A stretch of 64,000 nucleotides of DNA from Arthrobacter pascens (GCF_017052465.1 NZ_JAFHKT010000152.1:62001-126000), one strand, 5' to 3'; positions 49,224 through 58,824 are shown, numbered from the stretch's first letter. The notes: generated from the sequence alone by a model not told the origin. A program made the numbers and translations.

Positions 49224-49869
49224 GAACCGTCAATACTACTTCCGGCGCTTCCGGATCACGTTCAATCTTCGACCGCAGTCGCTGGACATGGACATTGACC
49301 AGCCGGGTATCCGCTGCGTGGCGGTAGCCCCAAACCTGTTCGAGCAGCAGCTCGCGCGTGAAAACCTGCCAGGGTTTGCGCGCCAGAGCGACCAGCAGGT
49401 CAAACTCCAGCGGTGTCAGTGAGATCCGCTCGCTGCCGCGGCTCACGGCGTGGCCCGCGACGTCGATGGTGACGTCCGCGATGCGGAGCGTCTCCGGAGC
49501 CTTCTGATCGCCGGGCCGGAGCCGGGCCCGCACGCGGGCCACCAGTTCAGCCGGCTTGAAGGGTTTCGGCACGTAGTCGTCGGCACCGGATTCCAGTCCC
49601 CGGACGACGTCGGAGGTGTCCGACTTGGCAGTCAGCATGACGATCGGGACATCGGACTCCGACCGGATCTGGCGGCATACCTCGATGCCGTCTGTCCCCG
49701 GGAGCATCAGGTCCAGCAGCACCAGGTCCGGCTTCGAGGAGCGGAAGATATCCAGGGCCTGCCCGCCGTCCGCGCAAAAGACCGGCTCAAAGCCGTCATT
49801 GCGCAAAACAATGCCGATCATTTCAGCCAATGCCTCGTCATCGTCCACTACCAGAATGCGTGCCTTCAT
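49195..49869 (-). CDS. mtrA: Response regulator MtrA
   Basis: OmpR-family response regulator of 224 residues: receiver domain (1-120) with acidic pocket VVDDDEALA and phospho-accepting D53 in LVLLDLMLPGTDG, and a winged-helix DNA-binding domain (about 130-222: [49 protein letters not shown]). It is the partner of MtrB. It starts with ATG preceded by AAGGGAAT. It is the first gene of the operon, divergent from the DUF4166 gene, so its promoter should lie in 49870-50018. Confidence 0.96.
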   Translation of the reverse strand: MKARILVVDDDEALAEMIGIVLRNDGFEPVFCADGGQALDIFRSSKPDLVLLDLMLPGTDGIEVCRQIRSESDVPIVMLTAKSDTSDVVRGLESGADDYVPKPFKPAELVARVRARLRPGDQKAPETLRIADVTIDVAGHAVSRGSERISLTPLEFDLLVALARKPWQVFTRELLLEQVWGYRHAADTRLVNVHVQRLRSKIERDPEAPEVVLTVRGVGYKAGS

Positions 49870-50018
49870 AGTTATATATTCCCTTATTGCCCTTGCTTTG
49901 TCCTATTGACGGCATTCTCGGCATGGCGTCGCGGGGCTGTGGCACAGCCCCGCGACCCGGGCCGCGGGGCAGCCCGCTAGGATGCAGCAGGACACGCCAA
50001 GCCCACCAGGAGGTTCCA

Positions 50019-50747
50019 ATGACCATGCCGATCTACGAACAGGCGATGGGCGCCGGGTTCGCCCGGCTGCAGCCTGAACTCCAGGACTACTTTTCGCTCG
50101 CCCCGGGTTCAGGCACATATGGCGTGGGCGAAGGCACCTTTGACGTCGTTGGGTGCCGGCAACAATGGCTGCGGCCGCTGCTCCGGATGACGGCAGGAGA
50201 ACAGGCCTTTTTCCCCGAATACGGCGAAAGCGTGCCGTTCCGGATCGAAAACCACGCGCATCTTGACCCGTTCGGCCGTTCCAGCCTGACCGCCCGGCGG
50301 GAGATTTTCTTTCCCGGCCGCACCAGGATCTTCCAGGACACCACCAGCGTGTCTTCGGCGGCGTCCGGTGTCTCCGGCGGGCAGGCCAGGCTCGTTGACT
50401 ATGTGGGCAGGTACCGCCGGCTGGTCACCGACCTCAACCTGAGCGCAACCCCGGAGGGCAGGCTTCGCGGCGTCTCCGAAGCATCCCGGCTGTTCCTGGG
50501 TCCGCTCCGCCTGCCCCTGCCTGCTGCACTCGACGCGAAGGCCTATGCCGAGCAGTGGTGGGAGCCGTCAGACGGGGACCGTGGCCGTCACCGCATCCAG
50601 GTGAAAGTGATCCAGCCGCAGGTCGGACTGGTGCTGGTCTATGCCGGGCACTTCGAATACCGGCTTGAATCGTATGCGGAGGGCAATGCGACGCCGGGCT
50701 TCCTGCCTGGATATGCCGCTCCCGATCGCTGGGAACAGCGGAGCTGA
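50019..50747 (+). CDS. DUF4166 domain protein
   Basis: A 242-residue soluble protein. Segments MTMPIYEQAMGAGFARLQPELQDYF, GTFDVVGC, PFRIENHAHLDPFGRSSLTARREIFFP and LPLPAALDAKAYAEQWWEP match DUF4166 proteins, a family of unknown function often linked to lipid or membrane-like oxidoreductases. AGGAGG five bases before the ATG is a strong ribosome site and fixes the start. It is divergent from mtrA and convergent with the methionine-synthase-like gene. Nothing in the neighbours suggests a pathway. Confidence 0.82.
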   Translation: MTMPIYEQAMGAGFARLQPELQDYFSLAPGSGTYGVGEGTFDVVGCRQQWLRPLLRMTAGEQAFFPEYGESVPFRIENHAHLDPFGRSSLTARREIFFPGRTRIFQDTTSVSSAASGVSGGQARLVDYVGRYRRLVTDLNLSATPEGRLRGVSEASRLFLGPLRLPLPAALDAKAYAEQWWEPSDGDRGRHRIQVKVIQPQVGLVLVYAGHFEYRLESYAEGNATPGFLPGYAAPDRWEQRS

Positions 50748-50763
50748 CGTCGCGGCGGGTTGT

Positions 50764-51807
50764 TCAGCCCAGCGCAAGCTGGTTCAGGGCGTCGGCACCG
50801 TGGGTCAGCCGCGTGAGCACTGCGGTGGCGCCCGCGGGCGTGAATCCGTCGAGGCCCCCGGACGGGGTGATCCTGAGCGTGCACAGCGCCGCCGCAGGTA
50901 GGCCGAGCTGCCGCCAGGGACGCCACACCGCGTCGGCAACCTCGCCGGCCTTCGCGAGGTCCGCCGCGGGGTTGTCCACGGCCAGGGCGCCCGCCCACAG
51001 TCGTTTGCCTCCCTCAACGGCCTCCGCCAACTGCTCCCACTGGCGTGACGTGAGCGCTTTGAGGGGGACGGCGATGCCGTCTGCACCGGCCGCGAGGATC
51101 CGATCAATGGGCGCCTCAATTTCGGGCACGGAAATGACCACCTCGGTGGCGCCGGCTGCGCGGAGGGCGTCAACCACAACGCGCCAAAGCTCCGACACCT
51201 CCTGGCCTGGGACCGAACGCAGCGTCCGGTAGCCACTGGACGTAGGAATGGTGCCGCCCAGCACGGAGGCAATGTCCGGTTCGTCAAGCTGGACTACCAG
51301 CCGGGCGCCGGGAACAGCAGCCCCCACCCGGGCCAGGTGCTCCCCCACTCCGGCGGCAAGGGAAGCAGCAATATCGCGACGGGCACCGTAGTCAATCAGC
51401 GCGCGCTCACCGTTGTGCAGGTGGAGCCCGGCCGCCAGGCTCAACGGCCCCCGCAGCTGGACCTTGAAGTCCTGAGCCGGATTGTCCTCTTCGCCGGCGA
51501 CGTCCGCGAGCACGTTGATGTCAGTGGAGAGCGCCGACTTCGCCCGGATAAGGTCCCGCCCCGGACGGTCAACAATGCGCCAGCCGTGCGGCTGCACGTC
51601 CACTGCCATCTCAACCAGCAGGGACGCTGTACGGCCGATGGCGTCGGCGCCCACTCCGCGGCCGGGCAGTTCGGCAAGATACGGAAGGTGCGGGCTGCCA
51701 AGTTCGCCGCGGATGCTGCGGGTGGCTTCAACCGGATCCTGCCCGGGCCATGGTCCGAGCGCGGTGGCTGTGACCTCACGCTGCTGGGGCTCTTCTGCTG
51801 CAGGCAC
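50764..51807 (-). CDS. Methionine synthase-like protein (MetE C-terminal fold)
   Basis: A 347-residue TIM-barrel protein resembling the catalytic half of cobalamin-independent methionine synthase, in the short actinobacterial form (Rv3015c type). LGPWPGQDPVEATRSIRGELG, VQLRGPLSLAAGLHLHNGERALIDYG, RLVVQLDEPDIASVLGG and RITPSGGLDGF are the conserved parts. The usual zinc-binding cysteine/histidine set of MetE is only partly visible (one late C in AALCTLRI), so methyl transfer is doubtful. It starts with GTG at 51807, four bases after the chorismate mutase stop. Confidence 0.8.
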   Translation of the reverse strand: MPAAEEPQQREVTATALGPWPGQDPVEATRSIRGELGSPHLPYLAELPGRGVGADAIGRTASLLVEMAVDVQPHGWRIVDRPGRDLIRAKSALSTDINVLADVAGEEDNPAQDFKVQLRGPLSLAAGLHLHNGERALIDYGARRDIAASLAAGVGEHLARVGAAVPGARLVVQLDEPDIASVLGGTIPTSSGYRTLRSVPGQEVSELWRVVVDALRAAGATEVVISVPEIEAPIDRILAAGADGIAVPLKALTSRQWEQLAEAVEGGKRLWAGALAVDNPAADLAKAGEVADAVWRPWRQLGLPAAALCTLRITPSGGLDGFTPAGATAVLTRLTHGADALNQLALG

Positions 51808-51810
51808 GGC

Positions 51811-52260
51811 TTAGGCGTTGAGCGGCGTCGTCGGGCCTGCGGCGGAGCTGGCCGGCCCGCCACCGTCACCTCCGGGCCCCCGGCCGGCGGCATTATGGTG
51901 ATCCTCGGCGATGGCCTCATGGTGACGGATGACCTCGCCGATGATGAAGTTGAGGAATTTCTCCGCGAAGGCGGGGTCCAGCTGGGCGTCTTCGGCGAGC
52001 CGCCGCAGCCTGGCGATCTGGGCCGTTTCGCGGCCGGGGTCCCCCGCAGGGAGCCTATGCGCGGCCTTCAGGAACCCCACCTTCTGCGTTGCCTTGAAGC
52101 GTTCCGCCAGGAGATACACGAGGGTTGCATCGATGTTGTCGATGCTGGACCGGATCGACAACAGCTCCGCCATCACTGCGGGATCCACATGCCCGGCCAG
52201 CGAACTCGCGGCGGGATGGTAGGACTCACTGTCAGGCAGATCATGGTTTAGCTCGGTCAT
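51811..52260 (-). CDS. Chorismate mutase (AroQ type)
   Basis: A 149-residue protein with a helical AroQ core (about 28-118): AVMAELLSIRSSIDNIDATLVYLLAERFKATQKVGFLKAAHRLP, with conserved R and K residues of the active site, then PGRETAQIARLRRLAED and FAEKFLNFIIGEVIRHHEAI. It converts chorismate to prephenate for phenylalanine and tyrosine. The glycine-rich C-terminal tail is not conserved. It is probably co-transcribed with the downstream methionine-synthase-like gene and divergent from the oxidoreductase. Confidence 0.92.
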   Translation of the reverse strand: MTELNHDLPDSESYHPAASSLAGHVDPAVMAELLSIRSSIDNIDATLVYLLAERFKATQKVGFLKAAHRLPAGDPGRETAQIARLRRLAEDAQLDPAFAEKFLNFIIGEVIRHHEAIAEDHHNAAGRGPGGDGGGPASSAAGPTTPLNA

Positions 52261-52373
52261 GATTCCAGTCTATGGGCACGGCTGGAATCTCTGCCGGTGT
52301 TAAGCTGCCCTCCGCGCCGGCGCCGGACGGACAATGTAAGTGTTCCGCAACAGACCGATGACGGAGGTTGGAC

Positions 52374-53030
52374 ATGAGGATCGCAGTGCTGGGTACGGGC
52401 GTTGCGGGCAGGACCCTGGCGGGAAAACTCGTGGAGATTGGGCACGCCGTCACCATGGGGTCCCGGACTGCCACCAACGAGGCAGCCGTGCATTGGGCTG
52501 CCGGCGCCGGGCCGCTGGCCAAAGCCGCCACTTTTTTCGATGCAGCTGCGGATGGGGAGGTGGTGATCAACGCAACACCGGGCACGGTGTCCCTCGACGT
52601 GCTGGCGGCCGCGAGCACCAGGAACCTCGACGGCAAGGTGTTGATTGACGTGGCCAATCCGCTGGATCATTCGGCGGGGTTCCCGCCGTCGCTCTCCATA
52701 GCGAATACGGACAGCCTGGCGGAAACCATCCAGCGGGACTTTCCCACCGCCAGGGTGGTTAAGGCCCTGAACACCATGCGTGCCGACGTCATGGTGGCTC
52801 CGGAGCGGCTGGCCGGCGGTGACCATGATGCTTTTCTGGCCGGCGACGACGCGGACGCCAAGGAAGTGGTGCGGGGGCTGCTCGCGGAATTCGGCTGGCG
52901 GCCGGAGCACATCCGGGACCTGGGCTCCCTCGATGCAGCACGCGGAATGGAAATGTGGCTGCCGCTGTGGCTGCGGATCTTCATGACGCAGGGCAACAGC
53001 CCGTTCAACATCAAGGTGGTTTCCGCCTAG
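52374..53030 (+). CDS. F420/NADP-type oxidoreductase
   Basis: A 218-residue protein of the F420-dependent NADP reductase family (NADP_oxidoreductase coenzyme F420-dependent). It has MRIAVLGTGVAGRTLAGKLVEIGHAVTMGSRT (Rossmann loop), a VVINATPG strand, DVANPLDH and KALNTMRADVMV, typical of this group, which often uses NADPH and may not need F420. ACGGAGG six bases before ATG 52374 sets the start. Substrate is unknown. A hairpin terminator follows the stop. Confidence 0.85.
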   Translation: MRIAVLGTGVAGRTLAGKLVEIGHAVTMGSRTATNEAAVHWAAGAGPLAKAATFFDAAADGEVVINATPGTVSLDVLAAASTRNLDGKVLIDVANPLDHSAGFPPSLSIANTDSLAETIQRDFPTARVVKALNTMRADVMVAPERLAGGDHDAFLAGDDADAKEVVRGLLAEFGWRPEHIRDLGSLDAARGMEMWLPLWLRIFMTQGNSPFNIKVVSA

Positions 53031-53057
53031 CGCCGCCCCCATGTCCGCAGAACGGGA

Positions 53058-53093
53058 GAGTGCCCACCCCCGCCGGCGCCAGGGTGGGCACTC
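53058..53093. terminator. Terminator between convergent genes
   Basis: The arm gagtgcccaccc (53058-53069) pairs with gggtgggcactc (53082-53093) around a 12-base GC-rich loop. It sits between the stops of the oxidoreductase (53030) and the peptide transporter ATPase (53123). A good T-run is lacking. Confidence 0.75.
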
Positions 53094-53122
53094 CCTTGTC
53101 ACTCCTAAATGTTGCTCCGGGA

Positions 53123-54838
53123 CTAGATGCCCAGCAAGGCCCGGTGGTCTTCCCTGCGCCTCGCCTGCTCGGTGGGATCAGGCACCGGAAGCGACGCGAT
53201 CAGCCGCCTTGTGTAGTCGTGCTGCGGTGCTCCCATCACGTGGTTGCCGATCCCCTGCTCCACCAACTTGCCCTTGTACAGCACGCCCACCCAGTGCGAG
53301 AGCATGTCCACGACGGCAAGGTCATGGCTGATGAACAGCGCCGCGAAACCGAACTCCTGCTGGATGTCCTTGAACAGCTCGAGGACCTTCGCCTGCACCG
53401 AAACGTCCAGGGCAGACGTCGGCTCATCCGCGATCAGCAGCTTCGGGTTCAGGATCAGCGCCCGGGCCAGCGACGCCCGTTGGCGCTGTCCGCCGGACAA
53501 CTCGTGCGGAAAGCGGTCGGCATACGACGCCGGCAGCTGGACCGATTCGAGCAGTTCCCCTACGCGCTTGCGCGCCTGGGCCGGGGTTGGGTTCGTGTGG
53601 ATGATGAGCGGCTCAGCCACGCAGTCCCCGATGGTCAGCTGGGGATTGAAGGATGCTGCGGGGTCCTGAAAGACGAAACCTATTTCCTTGCGGAGCGGTT
53701 TGAACGTCTTCTCCTTCAGGTGCAGCATTTCGTAGCCCAGTACGTTCAGGCTGCCGCCGGTAGTCCGGTTCAGGCCCGCGATCGCCCGTCCAATGGTGGT
53801 CTTGCCGGAGCCGGATTCCCCCACGAGGCCGAAGACCTCGCCCTCTGAGACGGTGAAGCTGACGCCATCCACGGCCCTGAAGGAGGGGGTGCCCAGCCGG
53901 CCGGGATACTCGATGGTGAGGCCCTTGGCCTCGACCAGGACCTTTCCGCCCTGGTGAGCGCGCTCCACCATTCCTTCGGAGGCCGAATGACGGCCAAGGT
54001 GGGGAACGGCTGCCAGCAGCTTCTTGGTGTAGGCCTGCCGGGGTTCGGCGAACAGCGACTTGGCCGAAGCCTCTTCTACGACGTCGCCCTGGTACATCAC
54101 CACCACGCGGTCGGCCAGGTCAGCCACGACGCCCATGTTGTGCGTGATGAGCACGATGGACGTCCCGTACTTGTCCCGCAAATCCCGCAGGAGCTCCAGA
54201 ATCTCTGCCTGGACCGTGACGTCCAGTGCGGTGGTAGGCTCGTCCGCCACGATCAGGCCGGGGTTCAGGGCAAGCGCCGCGGCGATGACCACGCGCTGCT
54301 TCTGCCCGCCCGAGAACTGGTGCGGGTAGTAGTTCACGCGGTGCTCCGGATCGGGGATCCCCACCTTGCGGAGTGCGTCGATGGCCCTGGCCTTCGCCTC
54401 CTTGGCGGAGACACGCTTGCCGCCGGGGCCGCCTCCATGCGCACGGATACCCTCAGCGATCTGCCAGCCAACGGTGAAGACGGGGTTCAGCGCCGTTGAC
54501 GGCTCCTGGAACACCATCGCCACGTCGCGTCCCCGGACCTGCCGAAGCTTGGCGGCGCTGATGCTGATGATGTTGTTGCCGTTGATGAGCACGGCGCCGC
54601 CGCTGGTGGCTGTTTCCGGCAACAGGCCGAGGATCGCCTTGGCTGTGACGGTCTTGCCGGAGCCGGATTCGCCAACAATGGCCAGCACCTCGCCGGCCCG
54701 TACTTCGAGGCTGACGTCCTTGACCGCGTGGACGTCGCCGGCGTCGGTGGCGAACGTGACCTTGAGGTTGTCGATATCCAGAACGGGCTGCCCCACCGGC
54801 TTGGGTTGGTCCGTGAACGGACCCAGGTTGATGGTCAA
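53123..54838 (-). CDS. Peptide ABC importer ATPase, DppD-DppF fusion
   Basis: A 571-residue protein with two complete nucleotide-binding domains in one chain. Domain 1 has GESGSGKTVTAKAIL, FSGGQKQRVVIAAAL and LIVADEPTTALDV; domain 2 has GESGSGKTTIGRAIAG, LSGGQRQRASLARAL and LLIADEPTSALDV. Each ends with the oligopeptide transporter C-terminal motif. Such fusions of DppD and DppF are common in actinobacteria. The TTG at 54838 overlaps the permease stop as TTGA; a longer frame lies inside the permease gene. It powers the two permeases encoded upstream. Confidence 0.93.
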   Translation of the reverse strand: MTINLGPFTDQPKPVGQPVLDIDNLKVTFATDAGDVHAVKDVSLEVRAGEVLAIVGESGSGKTVTAKAILGLLPETATSGGAVLINGNNIISISAAKLRQVRGRDVAMVFQEPSTALNPVFTVGWQIAEGIRAHGGGPGGKRVSAKEAKARAIDALRKVGIPDPEHRVNYYPHQFSGGQKQRVVIAAALALNPGLIVADEPTTALDVTVQAEILELLRDLRDKYGTSIVLITHNMGVVADLADRVVVMYQGDVVEEASAKSLFAEPRQAYTKKLLAAVPHLGRHSASEGMVERAHQGGKVLVEAKGLTIEYPGRLGTPSFRAVDGVSFTVSEGEVFGLVGESGSGKTTIGRAIAGLNRTTGGSLNVLGYEMLHLKEKTFKPLRKEIGFVFQDPAASFNPQLTIGDCVAEPLIIHTNPTPAQARKRVGELLESVQLPASYADRFPHELSGGQRQRASLARALILNPKLLIADEPTSALDVSVQAKVLELFKDIQQEFGFAALFISHDLAVVDMLSHWVGVLYKGKLVEQGIGNHVMGAPQHDYTRRLIASLPVPDPTEQARRREDHRALLGI

Positions 54839-55860
54839 AGTACTCTCGATTCTGCTTGCGGGGCCGCCTGGGCGGCTGCGGTCGAGTCCGGGCCGCCGGC
54901 GCCGGAAGCTGCCTTCCTGCGGCCGCGCAGGCGGGGATCGTTGAGGTCGTTGATACTTTCCCCGACGAGCGTGAGGCCAAGGACGGTCCAGACGATCGCG
55001 AGACCGGGGAACACGCCCGTCCACCAGATGCCGGAGGTTGTGTCTGCGAGCGCCTGCTTCAGGTCGAAGCCCCATTCGGCGGCCGAGCTGGGCTCGATGC
55101 CGAAGCCCAGGAAGCCCAGCCCTGCCAGCGTGAGGATCGCTTCGGAGGCGTTGAGCGTGAAGATCAGGGGCAGTGTCCGCGTGGCATTTTTGTAGATGTG
55201 CCTGCTCATGATGCGGATATTGGAGGCACCCACCACCTTGGCCGACTCGACGAATGGCTCCGCCTTGAGCCGGATGGTTTCCGCCCTGATGACGCGGAAG
55301 TACTGCGGGATGAACACCACGGTGATCGAGATGGCCGCCGCAAGCACCCCGCCGAACAGGCTCGACTGCCCGCCGCTGATGACAATCGCCATGACGATGG
55401 CCACGAGCAGCGACGGAAACGCGTAAATGGCGTCCGCGATGACCACGAGGACGCGGTCCAGCCAGCCGCCAAGGTAGCCGCTTACCAGGCCAAGGATGAC
55501 GCCCGCAAAGATGGACAGCACCACGGCCGCCACAATGACGAGTACGGCGGTCTGGGAGCCCCACACAACGCGGGAAAAGACGTCGTACCCGCCAACGGTC
55601 GTGCCCAGCAAGTGCTTCCCGCCGGGTGCCTGCTGCGCAGGAAAGCTGCCGGCGGCGTCGGACAGCTGCGAGTAACCGTAGGGGGCGATAAGCGGCGCGA
55701 AGAGGGCTGTCAGGAGGAAAATTCCGGTCAGGACGAGGCCCGTGACCAGCATGCCGCGTTGCAGTCCTACGCTCTTGTTGAAATGCGAAATGACGGGAAG
55801 CCTCTTGATCAGGGGCGCCCTGCGGTCAACGGTGGCCTCCACAGGAGTGTTCGTGCTCAT
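54835..55860 (-). CDS. Peptide ABC importer permease, DppC-like
   Basis: A 341-residue inner-membrane permease with an OppC-type N-terminal region (NKSVGLQRGMLVTGLVLTGIFLLTALFAPLIAPYG), six hydrophobic segments and the cytoplasmic EAA-type loop VESAKVVGASNIRIMSRHIYKNA. LTLAGLGFLGFGIEPSSAAEWG is diagnostic of the family. The C-terminal 35 residues are alanine- and glycine-rich and not conserved. ATG at 55860 immediately follows the DppB stop, and the stop overlaps the fused ATPase start. Confidence 0.93.
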   Translation of the reverse strand: MSTNTPVEATVDRRAPLIKRLPVISHFNKSVGLQRGMLVTGLVLTGIFLLTALFAPLIAPYGYSQLSDAAGSFPAQQAPGGKHLLGTTVGGYDVFSRVVWGSQTAVLVIVAAVVLSIFAGVILGLVSGYLGGWLDRVLVVIADAIYAFPSLLVAIVMAIVISGGQSSLFGGVLAAAISITVVFIPQYFRVIRAETIRLKAEPFVESAKVVGASNIRIMSRHIYKNATRTLPLIFTLNASEAILTLAGLGFLGFGIEPSSAAEWGFDLKQALADTTSGIWWTGVFPGLAIVWTVLGLTLVGESINDLNDPRLRGRRKAASGAGGPDSTAAAQAAPQAESRVL

Positions 55861-55861
55861 A

Positions 55862-56953
55862 TCAGTACCTCACGCGGGGATCGATCAGCGCGGCCACGAT
55901 GTCCACGATGAAGTTGGTGACGGCCACGATGACGGCCAGGAGCACCACGATGCCCTGCACCGCCACGAAATCCCGGGCGGTCAGGTAGTTGACCAGCTGG
56001 TACCCCAGGCCTTTCCACTCGAAGGTGGTTTCCGTGAGCACGGCGCCTCCCAGGAGCACCGCGATCTGCAGCCCCATCACCGTGATGATGGGGATGAGGG
56101 CGGGCTTGAAGGCGTGCTTGGTGACGAGACGGTATTCACTGACGCCCCGCGACCGTCCGGCTTCTATATAGTCCCTGCCGAGGGTGCCGATCACATTGGT
56201 CCGGACGAGCCGGAGGAAAATTCCTGCCGTCAGCAGCCCCAGGGCGACCGCAGGCAGGACCGCATGTGCCATGACGTCTCCCAGCGCGGCCATGTTCCCG
56301 CTGCGGACCGCATCCAGCCAATAGATCCCGGTTGGCGCCTGCAGCCCCGTGAGGGCCAGTTCACTGGAAGTCCTGGCACGTCCCGCCACCGGAAGCCAGC
56401 CAAGCCACACCGAAAAGGTGAGCTTGAGCAGCAGCCCCGCAAAGAACACCGGGGTGGCGTAGCAGAGGATGGCGAAGACACGCAGCACCGCATCGGGGGC
56501 ATGGTCCCTGCGGTGAGCCGCAACCATGCCCAACGGAATACCGACGAGCAGCGCGACGATGAGGGCGTTGACGGTCAGTTCCAGCGTGGCCGAACCGTAG
56601 GTGGCCAGCATCTCGACCACCCGGCGGTTGTCCGAGAGCGTGGTGCCGAAGTTGCCCGTAACGAGCTGTGCAAGATATTCAAAGTATTGGACGAACACGG
56701 GGCGGTCGTAGCCCGCGGCGTGGATGCGCTCCTGCAGTTGGTCCGGGGGAAGCCGGCCACCCAGCGCAGCCGTGATGGGATCGCCGGTGATCCGCATCAG
56801 GAAGAACACCATGGTGACCAGGATGAAAATGGTGGGAATGATCAGGAGGAACCTGATGATCATGTACTGGCCGAGTCCCCCGCCGCCAGTTTTCTTTTTG
56901 GACGGTAGCAGTCCGTCGGCGTCGCTGGGCGGCGCCTCAATGAGAGTTGTCAT
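55862..56953 (-). CDS. Peptide ABC importer permease, DppB-like
   Basis: A 363-residue permease with FLLIIPTIFILVTMVFFLMRITGDP near the N-terminus, GNFGTTLSDNRRVVEMLATYGSATLELT, six membrane segments and the EAA-type loop YIEAGRSRGVSEYRLVTKHAFKPAL. GGAVLTETTFEWKGLGYQLV is typical of DppB/OppB. The extended N-terminus with KKKTGGG is unusual but compatible. It is separated from the binding-protein gene by about 125 bases containing a hairpin, and its stop is followed at once by the DppC-like start. Confidence 0.93.
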   Translation of the reverse strand: MTTLIEAPPSDADGLLPSKKKTGGGGLGQYMIIRFLLIIPTIFILVTMVFFLMRITGDPITAALGGRLPPDQLQERIHAAGYDRPVFVQYFEYLAQLVTGNFGTTLSDNRRVVEMLATYGSATLELTVNALIVALLVGIPLGMVAAHRRDHAPDAVLRVFAILCYATPVFFAGLLLKLTFSVWLGWLPVAGRARTSSELALTGLQAPTGIYWLDAVRSGNMAALGDVMAHAVLPAVALGLLTAGIFLRLVRTNVIGTLGRDYIEAGRSRGVSEYRLVTKHAFKPALIPIITVMGLQIAVLLGGAVLTETTFEWKGLGYQLVNYLTARDFVAVQGIVVLLAVIVAVTNFIVDIVAALIDPRVRY

Positions 56954-57019
56954 ACTTACCTAAGTCTTGGGTGCACTGCGGTCCCGGCCGGAGCCGGCCA
57001 TGCATGCAGTGGCCGCGGA

Positions 57020-57046
57020 GGCGGGACGCCGGGTTGGCGCCCCGCC
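57020..57046 (-). terminator. Intercistronic hairpin between binding protein and permease
   Basis: On the minus strand ggcggggcgcc pairs with ggcgtcccgcc (one G-U pair) around the loop aaccc, lying between the binding-protein stop and the DppB start. Hairpins in this place often protect the binding-protein mRNA or attenuate reading into the permease genes, giving excess binding protein. Confidence 0.6.
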
Positions 57047-57078
57047 CCGTTGGCTGGCTGAATCCTGCAGGGACGGAC

Positions 57079-58710
57079 CTACTTGGAGATCACTCCGAGC
57101 CGGGTCTTGAAGGACGCGTCGAGCGTCTGCTCAACGCCCTTGACGTCGGCCCCGGCAACCATGAGCTGCGCGCCCTGGAGGAGCGGCAGGGTGGAGAGGT
57201 CCTGGGCCACGGCCGTCTGGGCGTCCCCAAGGACCTTCTCGCGTTCGGCCTTGTCCACAGTGGTGAGCTGCTTCTTCACCAGGTCCGTGACGGCCGGGTT
57301 CTCATAGTGGTTCTTGAGGAAGTTGCCCGGCACGAAGAAGGGCGTGAGGTAGTTATCGGCGTCGGAGTAGTCGGGGAACCAGCCCAGCTGGTACACCGGG
57401 TAGGCGTCCGCCGTGCGGGCCTTGGAGTAGGTGACCCACTCCGTGGACTGTAGGTCAACCTTGAACAGGCCGGACTTCTCCAGCTGTTCCTTGATCATGG
57501 CGTATTCGTCTCCGGAGGACTTGCCGTAGTGGTCCGGGTTGTACTGGAGTTTGATGTTGACGGTGCCCGAAATCCCGGCATCGGCGAAGGCCTTCTTGGC
57601 CTTGTCCAGGCTGGGCTTTCCGGTGCCGTCGCCGTACATCTCCTTGAGCGGCTGGACCGCTCCGGCGAAACCATCCGGCACCACCGAATATGCCGGCAGG
57701 TAGGTGCCCTTATAGACCTGCGTGGCAAGGGCCTCACGGTCAACGATGTGGGCCATGGCCTGGCGTACCGCGAGGGCCTTCTTGGGATCGGCGTTGGATG
57801 TCTTGGCGCCAAAGGGCATGGTGTCGAAGTTGAACACGATGTAGCGGAGCTCGCCGCCCGGGCCCTTGTGCACCTTGACCTTGGAGTCCTTTTCCAGGTC
57901 GGCGGCGTCGGTGGCGGTGAGGCTTCGGCCGGCAACGTCGATGTTGCCCTGCTGCACGTCCAGCTTCAGGTTGTTGGAGTCGGCGTAGTACTTGATATTG
58001 GCGCCGTCGTTGGCAGGCTTGCCCAGCAGGCCCTTGTAGTCCGGGTTGGCCTTGAGGCTTACGAGTTCGTTCTTCTTGTAGCTCTCGATGGTGTACTGGC
58101 CTGCGAACGGCCTGGCCTTGACGATCTCGTCATCGCTCATGACTTTGTCTGCCGGAAAGACCTCTTCGTCGACGATCGGTCCGGAGTTGGCGGCGAGAAC
58201 GCCCGGGAAGACCTGGTCGTTGCCTGCCTTGAGCGTAAAGACCACAGTGGAATCATCCTTGGCCGCGACGGACTTCAGGTTGCCCAGCAGCGAAGCCGGT
58301 CCGTTGGGGTCGGCGATTTTGACCACCCGGTCGATGGAGAATTTGACGTCCGAGGACGTCAGGGCGTGGCCGTTGGCGAATTTGAGGTCCGGCTTGAGCT
58401 TCACGGTGTATTCCGTGGGACTCGTGAATGATGCCGATTCCGCGATGTCGGGGGACGCGTCAGCGCTCCCCGGCTTGGCGTTCAGGAGAAACGGGTAAAT
58501 CTGGTTCATCACCATGAACGATCCGGCCTCGTAGGAACCGGCCGGGTCAAGGCTGACTACTTTGTCGGTGGTCCCGTAGGTGATGGTGCCACCGCCGGCT
58601 TCGCCGGTGGACGTTCCGCCACCGGACGGGCCCGTGCAGGCAGTCAGTGCGAAAGCGGACATGCCCGCGAACGCGATAGCGCTCCGCACGGCTTTGTTGT
58701 TCATTGCCAT
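57079..58710 (-). CDS. Peptide ABC importer substrate-binding lipoprotein
   Basis: A 543-residue family 5 extracellular solute-binding protein. Its signal peptide ends in the lipobox FALTAC, followed by a glycine/serine/threonine-rich linker and TITYGTTDKVVSLDPAGSYEAGSFMV, the usual opening of DppA/OppA folds. SVVPDGFAGAVQPL and a VYQLGWFPDYSDADNYLTPFFV segment are also family-typical. ATG 58710 is preferred because the signal peptide begins there; frames upstream would add a non-signal leader. It probably binds peptides or similar solutes for the permeases encoded downstream in the same operon. Specificity is unknown. Confidence 0.92.
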   Translation of the reverse strand: MAMNNKAVRSAIAFAGMSAFALTACTGPSGGGTSTGEAGGGTITYGTTDKVVSLDPAGSYEAGSFMVMNQIYPFLLNAKPGSADASPDIAESASFTSPTEYTVKLKPDLKFANGHALTSSDVKFSIDRVVKIADPNGPASLLGNLKSVAAKDDSTVVFTLKAGNDQVFPGVLAANSGPIVDEEVFPADKVMSDDEIVKARPFAGQYTIESYKKNELVSLKANPDYKGLLGKPANDGANIKYYADSNNLKLDVQQGNIDVAGRSLTATDAADLEKDSKVKVHKGPGGELRYIVFNFDTMPFGAKTSNADPKKALAVRQAMAHIVDREALATQVYKGTYLPAYSVVPDGFAGAVQPLKEMYGDGTGKPSLDKAKKAFADAGISGTVNIKLQYNPDHYGKSSGDEYAMIKEQLEKSGLFKVDLQSTEWVTYSKARTADAYPVYQLGWFPDYSDADNYLTPFFVPGNFLKNHYENPAVTDLVKKQLTTVDKAEREKVLGDAQTAVAQDLSTLPLLQGAQLMVAGADVKGVEQTLDASFKTRLGVISK

Positions 58711-58824
58711 CTGTGAACTTTCTGTTCGATGAAGACGCGCGGAGCCCGGCATGAATAGTGCGGGCGGCGCGCTGGCCTGATGCCTTGATTGAATCAGACG
58801 GTTGCCCGGTGAAACGTTGCATCT